This document shows positions 16,720 through 24,584 of a stretch of 64,000 bases of DNA, in pieces (within the stretch, counting starts at the first letter, position 1; the number at the start of each line of letters is the position of its first letter). The notes under the pieces were generated by a model. The model searched no databases. It was not told the origin of the DNA and saw only the letters and a list, made by a program, of their open reading frames with translations. The stretch comes from an uncultured bacterium (GTDB taxonomy: Bacteria > Desulfobacterota > Desulfovibrionia > Desulfovibrionales > Desulfovibrionaceae), in assembly GCA_905214305.1 (NCBI GenBank), contig CAJMLK010000010.1, positions 4,606 through 68,605 on the forward strand. Reading direction: 5' to 3'. Both the position numbers and the translations under genes were made by a program.

Positions 16720-17724
16720 CTAGTTCCAGATAAAATGCAGCAACCAGTAAGAAACAAAGCCGATGCAGCCTGCGGCGGGCAGGGTGAGCACCCAGGCCGT
16801 AACAAGGCTTCCGGCCACATTCCAGCGCACCGCCGAAAGACGTTTGGTGGAACCGACGCCAAAGATGCACGCCGAGATGGTGTGGGTGGTGCTCACGGGA
16901 GCGCCCAGCATGGAGGCCCCTGTAATAACCATCGCCGCCGATGTTTCAGCGGCAAAACCATGTACCGGCTCCAGCTTGAAGATGCGGTGGCCCATGGTTT
17001 TCACGATTTTCCAGCCACCCACGGCTGTTCCAAGGGCCATGGCCCCGGCGCAGGACAGCTTGACCCACAGTGGCACTTCCACGGCGTCAATCTTGCCGAA
17101 AATGAGCAGGGCCAGGGTAATGATGCCCATGGTCTTCTGCGCGTCGTTAAGCCCGTGGCTGGTCGCCATAAAAGCGGCAGACACAAGCTGCAAACGCCGA
17201 AAAACGCCGTTGACCGTGCGCCGGTGCATGCGGGCGCAGCTCCAGAAAATAATCCACATGATCAGGTAGCCCACCAGAAAACCGGCCAGCGGCGAGGCCA
17301 CCAGCGGAATGAGCACCTTGTCCACAATGCCGCCGCCGTTGAGCGCGCCAAAGCCCGCGTCGGCCACTGCCGCGCCGATCAGCCCGCCAATAAGGGCGTG
17401 GGAAGAAGAGGAGGGAATACCGAAATACCAGGTTATGCAGTTCCAGCTGATGGCCCCGACCAGAGCGGCCAGCACAAGCACATGGCTGCCCTCGACCACA
17501 TGAGGCAGTACAATGCCGCTGCCCAGAGTCTTGGCAACCTCGGTTCCAAGCAGCGCACCGCCAAGATTCAGCAGGGCTGCGGCTCCCACGGCAAAACGCG
17601 GTGTGACCACCTTGGTGGAGACCACGGTGGCAATGGCGTTGGCGCAGTCGTGCGCGCCGTTGGTAAAGTCGAATATCAGGGCCACCAGCACGATGAGCGC
17701 CAGCAGCACGGGAATATCAAACAT
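16720..17724 (-). CDS. pit: Low-affinity phosphate transporter, PiT family
   Basis: 334 residues, about ten membrane helices. The N-terminal signature FTNGAHDCANAIATVVSTK and its inverted-repeat partner TSHGLNDAQKTMG mark the two PD001131-like halves of PiT carriers that import phosphate (or metal-phosphate) with H+ or Na+. GAPVSTTHTISACIFGVG near the C-terminus is also typical. It overlaps the upstream PhoU-like gene by eight bases, so translation is coupled. Short of the E. coli Pit length (about 500) but normal for the compact bacterial/archaeal form. Confidence 0.95.
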   Translation of the reverse strand: MFDIPVLLALIVLVALIFDFTNGAHDCANAIATVVSTKVVTPRFAVGAAALLNLGGALLGTEVAKTLGSGIVLPHVVEGSHVLVLAALVGAISWNCITWYFGIPSSSSHALIGGLIGAAVADAGFGALNGGGIVDKVLIPLVASPLAGFLVGYLIMWIIFWSCARMHRRTVNGVFRRLQLVSAAFMATSHGLNDAQKTMGIITLALLIFGKIDAVEVPLWVKLSCAGAMALGTAVGGWKIVKTMGHRIFKLEPVHGFAAETSAAMVITGASMLGAPVSTTHTISACIFGVGSTKRLSAVRWNVAGSLVTAWVLTLPAAGCIGFVSYWLLHFIWN

Positions 17725-18346
17725 TTTTCAGCACCGCTTCCTCGATGGTTTCCGCCAGCGCATTGACCTGCTCAAGCAGGATGCTCATGCGCTCATACGC
17801 CTGACTCCATTTGAGTGTCCGCATGATCTGCGGCACGGTGATCTCCTGCTGTTCATCAAGCAGTTCCGCCAGCCCCACGGCCAGCAACATGTCGCACTCG
17901 CCCCGCAAGTTGCGAAAAGCGCGCGTTTTATGACAATCGCGCCGGTGGGCCAGCCCTTCAAGCATGAGGCGGCTCAGGTCCAGCATGGCGCTGATGGTAC
18001 GGGCCATTTGCAGCGCGGGAAAACGTATGCCGGTAAATTCGAAGATATGCAGACGCGTGCTGAGGCTGTGCAGGCAGTCCATGCATTCTTCCTGCTCCTG
18101 ATTGATGCGCAGGATGTCTTCACGGTCGATGGGAGTAATGAAGGTTTGCGAAAGATCCCGGATTATCTGGCTGTGCAGAACGTCAGCCTCTTCCTCAAGA
18201 AAAGCGATTTCCTTATGCACGCGGTCCATATTGGCCACGTCTTCAAGCATCTCAACCAGCAGGCCCGCCATGCGGCGCAGAAGGCCGTTCTGCTCCTCCA
18301 GCATGGCAAAAAACGGTGCGGACTTGGGCAACAACGCAGGGAACAT
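17717..18346 (-). CDS. PhoU-like (DUF47) Pit accessory protein
   Basis: 209 residues, predicted all-helical with the PhoU_div/DUF47 pattern: FFAMLEEQNGLLRRMAGLL, a helix rich in acidic residues (FLEEEADVLHSQII), then DREDILRINQEQEECMD. Proteins of this family are usually paired with PiT transporters and are thought to gate them. ATG 18346 has AAGGAG five bases upstream, which decides the start against ATG 18421. It is the first gene of a two-gene operon with pit. Confidence 0.9.
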   Translation of the reverse strand: MFPALLPKSAPFFAMLEEQNGLLRRMAGLLVEMLEDVANMDRVHKEIAFLEEEADVLHSQIIRDLSQTFITPIDREDILRINQEQEECMDCLHSLSTRLHIFEFTGIRFPALQMARTISAMLDLSRLMLEGLAHRRDCHKTRAFRNLRGECDMLLAVGLAELLDEQQEITVPQIMRTLKWSQAYERMSILLEQVNALAETIEEAVLKNV

Positions 18347-18548
18347 CCTCGCTCCTTGGGTCGGTATCAGCTCACATGGTACTTTTCCACGCGCCATACC
18401 GGTTGACGTTCCGGCGATCACCCGTCCATCGGGCCGCCGTCATTCTACCCGTCAAATGTATACTCACAGAGGGGATGTGCCAAGACTTCCTGCACCAGAC
18501 AAATAAAACTTTTATTTCCTGTAAATATATCGCCTTTAATTTCAACAT

Positions 18549-18582
18549 ATTATAGACAGTATTTTTATATAAAAAATACTGT
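18549..18582. promoter_or_regulatory. AT-rich palindrome and -10-like site before the phoU-like/pit operon
   Basis: ACAGTATTTTT (18556-18566) and AAAAATACTGT (18572-18582) form an 11-bp inverted repeat with 5-base loop; a minus-strand TATAAT lies at 18549-18554. This could be an operator on the phosphate operon promoter or a bidirectional terminator between the two minus-strand units. Confidence 0.4.
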
Positions 18583-18606
18583 TCACGCACTCAATATCCA
18601 TGCCGG

Positions 18607-20409
18607 TCAATACGCTCCGCGGGGCAAAACTCCGGCCAGCCAGTTCCGCACCAGCTGCATGAGGCTGTCGGGCAAAGGCCAGGGCGGGTCATCCGTCACT
18701 GCCGCGTCTGGCAGGCGCAGCCCCCCGTGGTGCAAAAAAAATCCCGCGGCATGAGGCACTGCAGATACCGCCCGGCGCCGCGCCGCGTCGCCTGCTGCCG
18801 CATGATCTTCGGACAGCGCCGGAAAAAGGCTCTGATCGGGGCTGTCGTCAGGCGCCCGGCCGGGCTTTTCCGCCTCGCCATACAGACTGTCACCCCAGAG
18901 AGCATGCCCCAGACCCGCCGCATGCGCGCGTATCTGATGGCGCGCCCCCCTGCGGATGCGACAGGCCGCCAGCGTAAGCCCGCTGGCAGGAATTGCCTGC
19001 TCAGCCGGGACAGGCAGCCCCCGGGCGGCAAGCGGCGCGCCTGTCCCGGACGTTGCCGTGCAGGCGCCGTTTTCCGCTTCCGCCCCTGCATGTTGTACAG
19101 GCCAGAACAGCGCTCGCAGAGCCTCAAGGGACGCATCGCCCGCTTTCCAGACATGCAGGGGCCAAAATTCCGTCCAGCGTGTGGGGTCTGCAAGACCGGG
19201 CCGCAGGCGGCTTTTGCGCCTCGCGCTGACATCCAGCTGCTGCCGTGCCACCACAGGGCCGCAAAGCGCACCCGAAAGCAGGGCCACATAGCGTTTTTCG
19301 CATTGCCCCGCCGCTTCTGCCGCACGAAAGCCGTCCGCAGCACGCGTTGAGAGCGCCGCACACAAAAGGCCGGAAGTGCCGAAATCCAGACGCTGGAGCA
19401 GCACAAGCCTTGCGGGGTCGAAATCCGTACTGCCGCCGCTCTGCTCTTTTGCCCATTCCGCAACAAGGACGGGCATCAGAGCCTCCACGCTCACACCGGC
19501 AACACCCGCCAGCGCCGCACTGTGCATCAGCGCGGGCTTGCTGAAAAAGCAGTATCCGCCCTGCCTGCCGAGCATGCGCAGCCCGCTGCCGGTCAGGGAG
19601 CCGGAAAAAGAGAGGGAAGGCGATGGAAACGGAGAAGACTGCGCCGCGGCAGATGGCAAGGCCGCCAACAACGGCGACGATGCCGGAGAAGAAGAAGAAG
19701 AAGAAGAAGAAGAAGAAGAAGAAAGCATGCCGGAAAATCCATCACACAGGAGGGCCGTGCCTTCCCGTGCCGCAACAGGGTGCAGGCGCACCACATCCCC
19801 CAGGCGCATGCGGCGCGTAGCGCTTGCCGCACGCCCATTTACGGACACTCCGCCATTTTCAATGCAGCGCTTGCGCCCGCGCAGGCCCATGTGCGGCAAA
19901 AGGCATTCAAGAGCATGATCAAGCCTCAGCCCCGCCTGCTGTTCATCCACGCAGAATTCCTCTGCAAGCGCGCCCGCGGGGCTGCTCTGGGAAACAGCAG
20001 GGGCCGCATTGCCTGCGGAGCAAACGCCGGAGGACGCATCAAAAGGGGCACAGATTTCGCCAGAGGCTGTCAGGGAGTTTGCAGCACAAGCGGTCCCTGC
20101 GTCAGGGACGTCTGAAGCTGCTGCGCCAGAGACAGTGGCAGAGACTGCGGCTGCGGCAGCCGGGCCGCACGGGGCAGCGTTTGCTGCTGCACAGGTGGCC
20201 GCGCCACTCGCAAGTCCGAACCTTTCCACAGCAGAATCCTGCGCTGCCATGTGCCCGCCGGGCAGACCTTTTCTGGCGGCCTGCGCTGTCTGCTCACCCA
20301 CAACAACAGCTGGCTGGCGGGCATTCAGGCATGTGCCGTCCTGCCGGGAACTGATCTGCCTTCTGTCATCCGGCCTGTTCCCGCAAGATTTTTTATGCAC
20401 GGGCTTCAC
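18607..20409 (-). CDS. RluA-type pseudouridine synthase with large low-complexity extension
   Basis: 600 residues. An Ala-rich leader (about 1-155), an S4-like RNA-binding domain (AGLRLDHALECLLPHMGLRG, then GGVSVNGR), a spacer with twelve consecutive Ser from a GAA/TTC trinucleotide run, and then the RluA catalytic part: QRLDFGTSGLL with the essential Asp, and RRGARHQIRAHAAGLGHALWG. It should isomerise uridine in rRNA or tRNA. The typical family size is 300-330. GTG 20409 is chosen: it directly overlaps the stop of the upstream gene (TGAGTG) and has GGAG six bases before. Which uridine is modified is unknown. Confidence 0.82.
   Translation of the reverse strand: MKPVHKKSCGNRPDDRRQISSRQDGTCLNARQPAVVVGEQTAQAARKGLPGGHMAAQDSAVERFGLASGAATCAAANAAPCGPAAAAAVSATVSGAAASDVPDAGTACAANSLTASGEICAPFDASSGVCSAGNAAPAVSQSSPAGALAEEFCVDEQQAGLRLDHALECLLPHMGLRGRKRCIENGGVSVNGRAASATRRMRLGDVVRLHPVAAREGTALLCDGFSGMLSSSSSSSSSSSSPASSPLLAALPSAAAQSSPFPSPSLSFSGSLTGSGLRMLGRQGGYCFFSKPALMHSAALAGVAGVSVEALMPVLVAEWAKEQSGGSTDFDPARLVLLQRLDFGTSGLLCAALSTRAADGFRAAEAAGQCEKRYVALLSGALCGPVVARQQLDVSARRKSRLRPGLADPTRWTEFWPLHVWKAGDASLEALRALFWPVQHAGAEAENGACTATSGTGAPLAARGLPVPAEQAIPASGLTLAACRIRRGARHQIRAHAAGLGHALWGDSLYGEAEKPGRAPDDSPDQSLFPALSEDHAAAGDAARRRAVSAVPHAAGFFLHHGGLRLPDAAVTDDPPWPLPDSLMQLVRNWLAGVLPRGAY
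19688..19723. repeat. Trinucleotide microsatellite, 12 x GAA
   Basis: Perfect run of twelve GAA units encoding a poly-Ser tract in the pseudouridine synthase on the minus strand. Slippage would change tract length without shifting the frame. Confidence 0.95.
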
Positions 20410-21648
20410 TCAAATCTCCGCCGGATTGCCGGGCAAAAGCTCCAGCAAGGCGCGCGCCGTCAGTTCCGGGTCATGGTGCTGCGGATCGTTTTCGTACACC
20501 AGAGGGCGGTCAATCAGGCGCAGCCCCATATCTTCAACGGCGCGCCGGGTTTCGGAGCCAAGACCGCCCTCATAGCGGCCGTTCTTCGAGTCTGCCAGCA
20601 CGTAGTGGAGAAGCCGCCCGGTGGGTGCGTCGGGGGCGTCTTCGCGCAGGTGGCGCAAAATCATGGCTGCCTGCCCCGCAATGCCAAGGCCAAACAGTTC
20701 GGCATCACCGCCGGAGTTGGGGATGAAAATCTTGGGGCAATGGGCCTCGGCCACAGTGCGCCCCACGCCCTGAGGCAGAAGATTTGCAAGCACACTGGTA
20801 TAAAAGCTGCCCATGGGGTAGCAGATGGCCCCCGCAGCACCCAGATATACGCTGGAAGCCGGGGCCAGCGGCGGACGACAGGCCGTGGCGACAAGGCGCC
20901 GGGATTCCTTGGCGTCAAAGCGTTCCGGTTCGTGTACCGTAAGAAAAAGTCGCTTTACGGGCCGGGGAAGATTTCTGAACCGATGCTGCCCCACAAGTAG
21001 TGAGCCGTCATCAAGCTCTGCCGCCAGATGCAGGCTTTCGTTCACAATGGGGCGCACCACGCCCCGCGTTTGCAGAAGGCGGCTGAAAAATGCCAGCACA
21101 GGCCCGAAATCGCGTTTATGATGCAGATAGCCGCCTGCCAGCACAAGATTGCCGAAGCAGGCGCGGTAGGGATCGAAATCCGGGGGCATGCGCTGAAGAA
21201 AAAAATTCAGGTGCAGGCGCAGGGCATCGGCAAATACGCCGGGCATGCCCGCCCATACGGGGTGTCCGGCGCGGCCCGTTTCCACAAGCTGCTGCCTCAG
21301 AAACTCGGCAGGCTCTTCGCCCCCTGCCGCGCGTTCTCCACCGTCCGCAAAAAATTCTTCCTGCGAAGGCAGGCGCGCGGCGCAAAAATCCAGCACCGCG
21401 GCAGGAACGACGGTGCTGTCGGCAAGAGCCAGCAGGCGATTGCGGATATCGCCCATGGCAGGCATGGCAAAAGCCTGACGCAGGGCTGCCGAACTGCCGC
21501 CGGAATCAAATGTGGTGACCAGATGGACCGAATTGTGGGTATGCCGGGTCAGCTCGCGGCTCAGACCACGCAGAGCCGTGCCGCCGGTAAAAAAGGTCAG
21601 GCGCGGCCCCAGGGCCGGAAAGGCCGACAGGGCCGAACGGCCGCTCAC
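20410..21648 (-). CDS. CofD/YvcK-like protein
   Basis: 412 residues. The start LTFFTGGTALRGLSRELTR, the strand HLVTTFDSGGSS, GDIRNRLLALAD and GNLVLAGGYL match the UPF0052/CofD fold (2-phospho-lactate transferase relatives and YvcK). True CofD makes coenzyme F420 precursors; these longer forms probably bind a nucleotide sugar or have another role. I prefer GTG 21648: it overlaps the upstream TGA (GTGA), and the conserved core starts soon after; an ATG at 21717 is possible. A family of this sort is known in Desulfovibrio next to ATP-grasp genes, but none is here. Confidence 0.72.
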   Translation of the reverse strand: MSGRSALSAFPALGPRLTFFTGGTALRGLSRELTRHTHNSVHLVTTFDSGGSSAALRQAFAMPAMGDIRNRLLALADSTVVPAAVLDFCAARLPSQEEFFADGGERAAGGEEPAEFLRQQLVETGRAGHPVWAGMPGVFADALRLHLNFFLQRMPPDFDPYRACFGNLVLAGGYLHHKRDFGPVLAFFSRLLQTRGVVRPIVNESLHLAAELDDGSLLVGQHRFRNLPRPVKRLFLTVHEPERFDAKESRRLVATACRPPLAPASSVYLGAAGAICYPMGSFYTSVLANLLPQGVGRTVAEAHCPKIFIPNSGGDAELFGLGIAGQAAMILRHLREDAPDAPTGRLLHYVLADSKNGRYEGGLGSETRRAVEDMGLRLIDRPLVYENDPQHHDPELTARALLELLPGNPAEI

Positions 21649-22289
21649 GCGCCGCCCCCGCAGGGAACAGCAGGCCAGGTCGCGGGCTTTGAAGCGGGGA
21701 TAAGCCCAAGCTCGCACATACGCACAAAGATAAGGCGGCCTATCCAGGCATCAGTGGCGGCGTAGGCGATCTGCCGTGCGCTCAGTTCGGGCAGGCTCCA
21801 GTTTGAGCACTGCGACCCCTTGGAAACGCGCCAGCCGAAAAAATTGGCCGCAAGTGTTCGCAGGCCCTGACTGGGCAGTTTATGGGCGCGGGCAACGCCG
21901 CCCAGATCAACCAGACCGGCAGGCTCGAAATCGTGCAGTTTTGCCAGATCACGCATGTCGTCCCTGATGCCTACACCGGCCTTGACCTGCACGGGATTGG
22001 CAAGCAGGTCAGCCAGATGCGGCCCGAACGGCAGCCACGACAGCTGGATAAGATAGACAGCCTGAGCCGTGGCCAACTGGATAAGCGCCGGCGAATTGCG
22101 CCTGCCCTTGCGGAAGGACGGGCGAGTCTCGGTATCAAAGCCCAGAATGCTTTCCTCACGCAGCAGGGGCAGCGCAGCCTGCCAGTCCGCTTCGCTGCGT
22201 ACCACATGCACCGGCCCCTCATAATGACACAGAGGCAGGGCGTTTATCTCTTCGCTGCTCAGGCGGCGGCGCAGAACATCCATATCCAT
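21645..22289 (-). CDS. DEDD-type 3'-5' exonuclease (RNase D-like)
   Basis: 214 residues, a single exonuclease domain: Exo I FDTETRP, Exo II GVGIRDDMRDLAKL with DLGGVARA after, and Exo III YAATDAW giving the DEDDy set of metal ligands. Lacks the HRDC domains of RNase D, like the small 3'-5' exonucleases acting on RNA ends. It starts 16 bases after mnmE and its stop overlaps the CofD-like start by four bases, so it belongs to a tight co-translated group. Confidence 0.88.
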   Translation of the reverse strand: MDMDVLRRRLSSEEINALPLCHYEGPVHVVRSEADWQAALPLLREESILGFDTETRPSFRKGRRNSPALIQLATAQAVYLIQLSWLPFGPHLADLLANPVQVKAGVGIRDDMRDLAKLHDFEPAGLVDLGGVARAHKLPSQGLRTLAANFFGWRVSKGSQCSNWSLPELSARQIAYAATDAWIGRLIFVRMCELGLIPASKPATWPAVPCGGGA

Positions 22290-22304
22290 AAATTATTTAC
22301 CAGA

Positions 22305-23711
22305 CTACTTGCCGATACAAAATTGAGAAAAAACCCTGTCCAGCACCTCGGCAGGGCTGCTCAGGCCAGTTACCTCCGCCAGATGAGCGGCCGCCACATC
22401 CAGGCGCACAGCACAGCAGTCATACGACCGCCCGGCATCCACATCTTCACGCAGAGCCGCCAGTTCGGCCAGAGCCGCTTCAAGCGCCATACCTTGCCGC
22501 GCATTGGGCGCAAGCCCCTCTTCCGCGGCAGCGCCATCGCTGCCCGCCAGCAGCAGAGCGCGCAGGCTTTCGGCCATGCCCTCTACCTGTGTATCGGAAA
22601 AAGCGCTTGTTGTGCAACAGGTTTGCCCCTGAATCCAGCGCGGCGGAAACACCGAAGGCATGCACAGGTCGCTCTTGTTCCAAACAGCCAATATAGGCGT
22701 ATCGCCAGCAAGTTCAAGCACTTCTCTGGCAGCAGGGTCAGGGCAGATTTCGGCGGCAGCACCGGCCTCGCCCAAAGCGCCACCGTCAAGCACCAAAACA
22801 ATGGCGTCTGCTTCAGCCAGCTTTTGCCGACTGCGCTCAACACCCATTTCTTCAATACTTTCCGCAGCCTTGCGCAATCCAGCCGTATCTGTAAGCCGTA
22901 CAGGCAGCCCGCCGAGATCGCAGGCTTCTTCAAGAAAATCTCGCGTTGTGCCGGGAATATCCGTCACCAGTGCGCGGTTGCGTCCAAGCAGGGCGTTCAT
23001 GAGGCTGGATTTGCCCGCGTTGACCGCCCCGGCCAGCACCACCACAGCGCCCTGCTGCATCACCCGCGCCCTCCGGCTGCCCTGAAGCAAGTGCCGCAAG
23101 GCCGCCTCCACTCTTGCCACGGACGCGCTGAAGGTGGGCGCATCCATGCCCTCCACCTCATCTTCAGGAAAATCTACGGCCACGCAAACCTGCATGCGCA
23201 GGTCTTCAAGCTCACGGCGCAGAGTCTCTGTGCGGCGGGCAAGCAGGCCATCAAGACGGTTGAGACCATAGCGCAATGCCTCTCGCGAAGGCGCGGCAAT
23301 AAGCTCGGCCACAGCCTCGGCCTGACTCAGATCCATCCGGCCATTGATAAAGGCACGGCGCGAAAACTCGCCCTGCTGTGCCTGACGTGCGCCGAGGCGC
23401 AGTGCGGCCTCCAGCACGGACTGCACGATAAACGGGCCGCCGTGGCAGTGGATTTCAGCCACATCCTCACCGGTAAAGCTGCGCGGGCCGGGCATGAAAA
23501 CCGCCAGCACGTCGTCCAGATTTTCCCCGTTCCAGTCCACAATGCGCCCGCGGTGCAAAAACCAGGGGCGAAAATTTTCAAACTTCGGCGACATGGGCAA
23601 AAACATGCGCGCCAGTGTCTGCTTGGCACTGGGACCGGAAATACGCACAATGCCGACCCCGCCGGAACCGGGGGGCGTGGCAATGGCTGCTATGGTATCG
23701 TTGGTGCTCAT
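22305..23711 (-). CDS. mnmE: tRNA uridine-5-carboxymethylaminomethyl modification GTPase
   Basis: 468 residues. N-terminal formyl-THF-binding domain starting NDTIAAIATPPGSGGVGIVRISG, central helical part, and an inserted G domain: GAVNAGKSSLMNALL (G1), DIPGTTRD (G2), DTAGLR (G3), NKSD (G4). It ends FCIGK, the C-terminal catalytic Cys motif. With MnmG it adds carboxymethylaminomethyl to U34 of tRNAs. ATG 23711 is where homology begins; the longer frame to 23927 is repeat-flanking DNA. In many bacteria mnmE follows jag directly; here about 870 bp with repeats separates them. Confidence 0.97.
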   Translation of the reverse strand: MSTNDTIAAIATPPGSGGVGIVRISGPSAKQTLARMFLPMSPKFENFRPWFLHRGRIVDWNGENLDDVLAVFMPGPRSFTGEDVAEIHCHGGPFIVQSVLEAALRLGARQAQQGEFSRRAFINGRMDLSQAEAVAELIAAPSREALRYGLNRLDGLLARRTETLRRELEDLRMQVCVAVDFPEDEVEGMDAPTFSASVARVEAALRHLLQGSRRARVMQQGAVVVLAGAVNAGKSSLMNALLGRNRALVTDIPGTTRDFLEEACDLGGLPVRLTDTAGLRKAAESIEEMGVERSRQKLAEADAIVLVLDGGALGEAGAAAEICPDPAAREVLELAGDTPILAVWNKSDLCMPSVFPPRWIQGQTCCTTSAFSDTQVEGMAESLRALLLAGSDGAAAEEGLAPNARQGMALEAALAELAALREDVDAGRSYDCCAVRLDVAAAHLAEVTGLSSPAEVLDRVFSQFCIGK

Positions 23712-23940
23712 GATGTTATGGTGTCCCGCAGGTACGCCGGACGCGCGCGCTGTGGCGCGGCGAGAATGTCCCAAAAATGCGGCCTCCGCCTTTCGCGCGG
23801 GGCGAAACAAGTGAAAGCCGCCATAATTCGACGTACGGCAATGCTTTTTTACGACAAATTTCGTGGCAGCATACCCGGTACTGGCCCCACAGTCCATACG
23901 AAAGCGCTTCGGCTGCCCGACTTGCACACGAGGACAGGCA

Positions 23941-24050
23941 TAGAGCAGTTTGCCAATGAAACAGGCTCATCGCTCTGCAGGGATTTTCAAAAAAATCCCT
24001 GCCACGAAATGCGAGCATGCGGGTTTTGCCGGTCACAAGTGAGCAGCTCG
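23941..24050. repeat. TAGAGC-related block (copy 5a)
   Basis: Begins TAGAGCAGTTT and contains GGGATTTTCAAAAAAATCCC and CACAAGTGAGCA; matches the first half of the copy at 5094-5290. It joins copy 5b directly. Confidence 0.7.
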
Positions 24051-24057
24051 GGTATCA

Positions 24058-24365
24058 GGGCAATTTCACGGTGCACTTGCTCTGGCGGATGCAGGGACAG
24101 ACGCCCGCCGCAGAGGCGCAGGCGCAGCTTCAGACGCGGCCCGAAGGACTTGCGGATGCTTCAGGAGCTGTACGCGGGAAACGTCGCTTGCAAACAGCAT
24201 GTGCAACGATCGCCCTATTTCCCACAATCACTGTCGCCTTGGCAAGGTTCGCAGACGCGCCACGACTGCCGCGAAGACAGCAGAGCTGTTTACTTGCGCG
24301 GTTAAGCATCGAAACGGGCGTGCCTTGAACTTTGAGAACATACGGTCTTGAAGTTAATCTGCTCA
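24058..24365 (+). repeat. TAGAGC-element, long variant (copy 5b)
   Basis: Long form matching the reverse of 607-923 and, at both ends, the 150-bp copies: CAATTTCACGGTG and TTGCTCTGGCGGATGC on the left, TGAACTTTGAGAACATAC and AAGTTAATCTGCTC on the right. The additional middle module has CAAACAGCATGTGCAAC. Confidence 0.75.
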
Positions 24366-24469
24366 AGGATGCAAGGATGCATTGGGAATGAATATTCTGC
24401 GAAAATGCTCATGATGCTCTGGCTGCGAGGGCCCGCGCCAAGGGCATTGTGCCTGCCTGCATCCTTGAG
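24360..24469. repeat. Small inverted-repeat-bounded segment next to copy 5b
   Basis: CTCAAGGATGCA (about 24363-24374) and TGCATCCTTGAG (24458-24469) are perfect 12-bp inverted repeats around about 85 bp. It lies between the long element and jag. Confidence 0.5.
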
Positions 24470-24526
24470 ACCGAGCTACGCGCCACCGGGGTGGCGTGCC
24501 CCGCGTGGCAGCCCCCACCAAAACGC

Positions 24527-24559
24527 TACGGCGCGGATTTTTTATTCATCCGCGCCGTA
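24527..24559 (-). terminator. hairpin after jag (terminator-like)
   Basis: 12-bp stem TACGGCGCGGAT/ATCCGCGCCGTA with AT-rich loop, 25 bp after the jag stop codon. No T run follows on the minus strand. Confidence 0.5.
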
Positions 24560-24584
24560 CTAAAGCGTGTTGCATGGCACTGTG

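Noticed and set aside
21882..24305. Very long open frame antisense to mnmE and the exonuclease
   Set aside because: Shadow of GC-rich coding sequence; the minus-strand genes have clear motifs. The same applies to 24567-27728, 51640-54516, 54656-57190 and 61004-63979.
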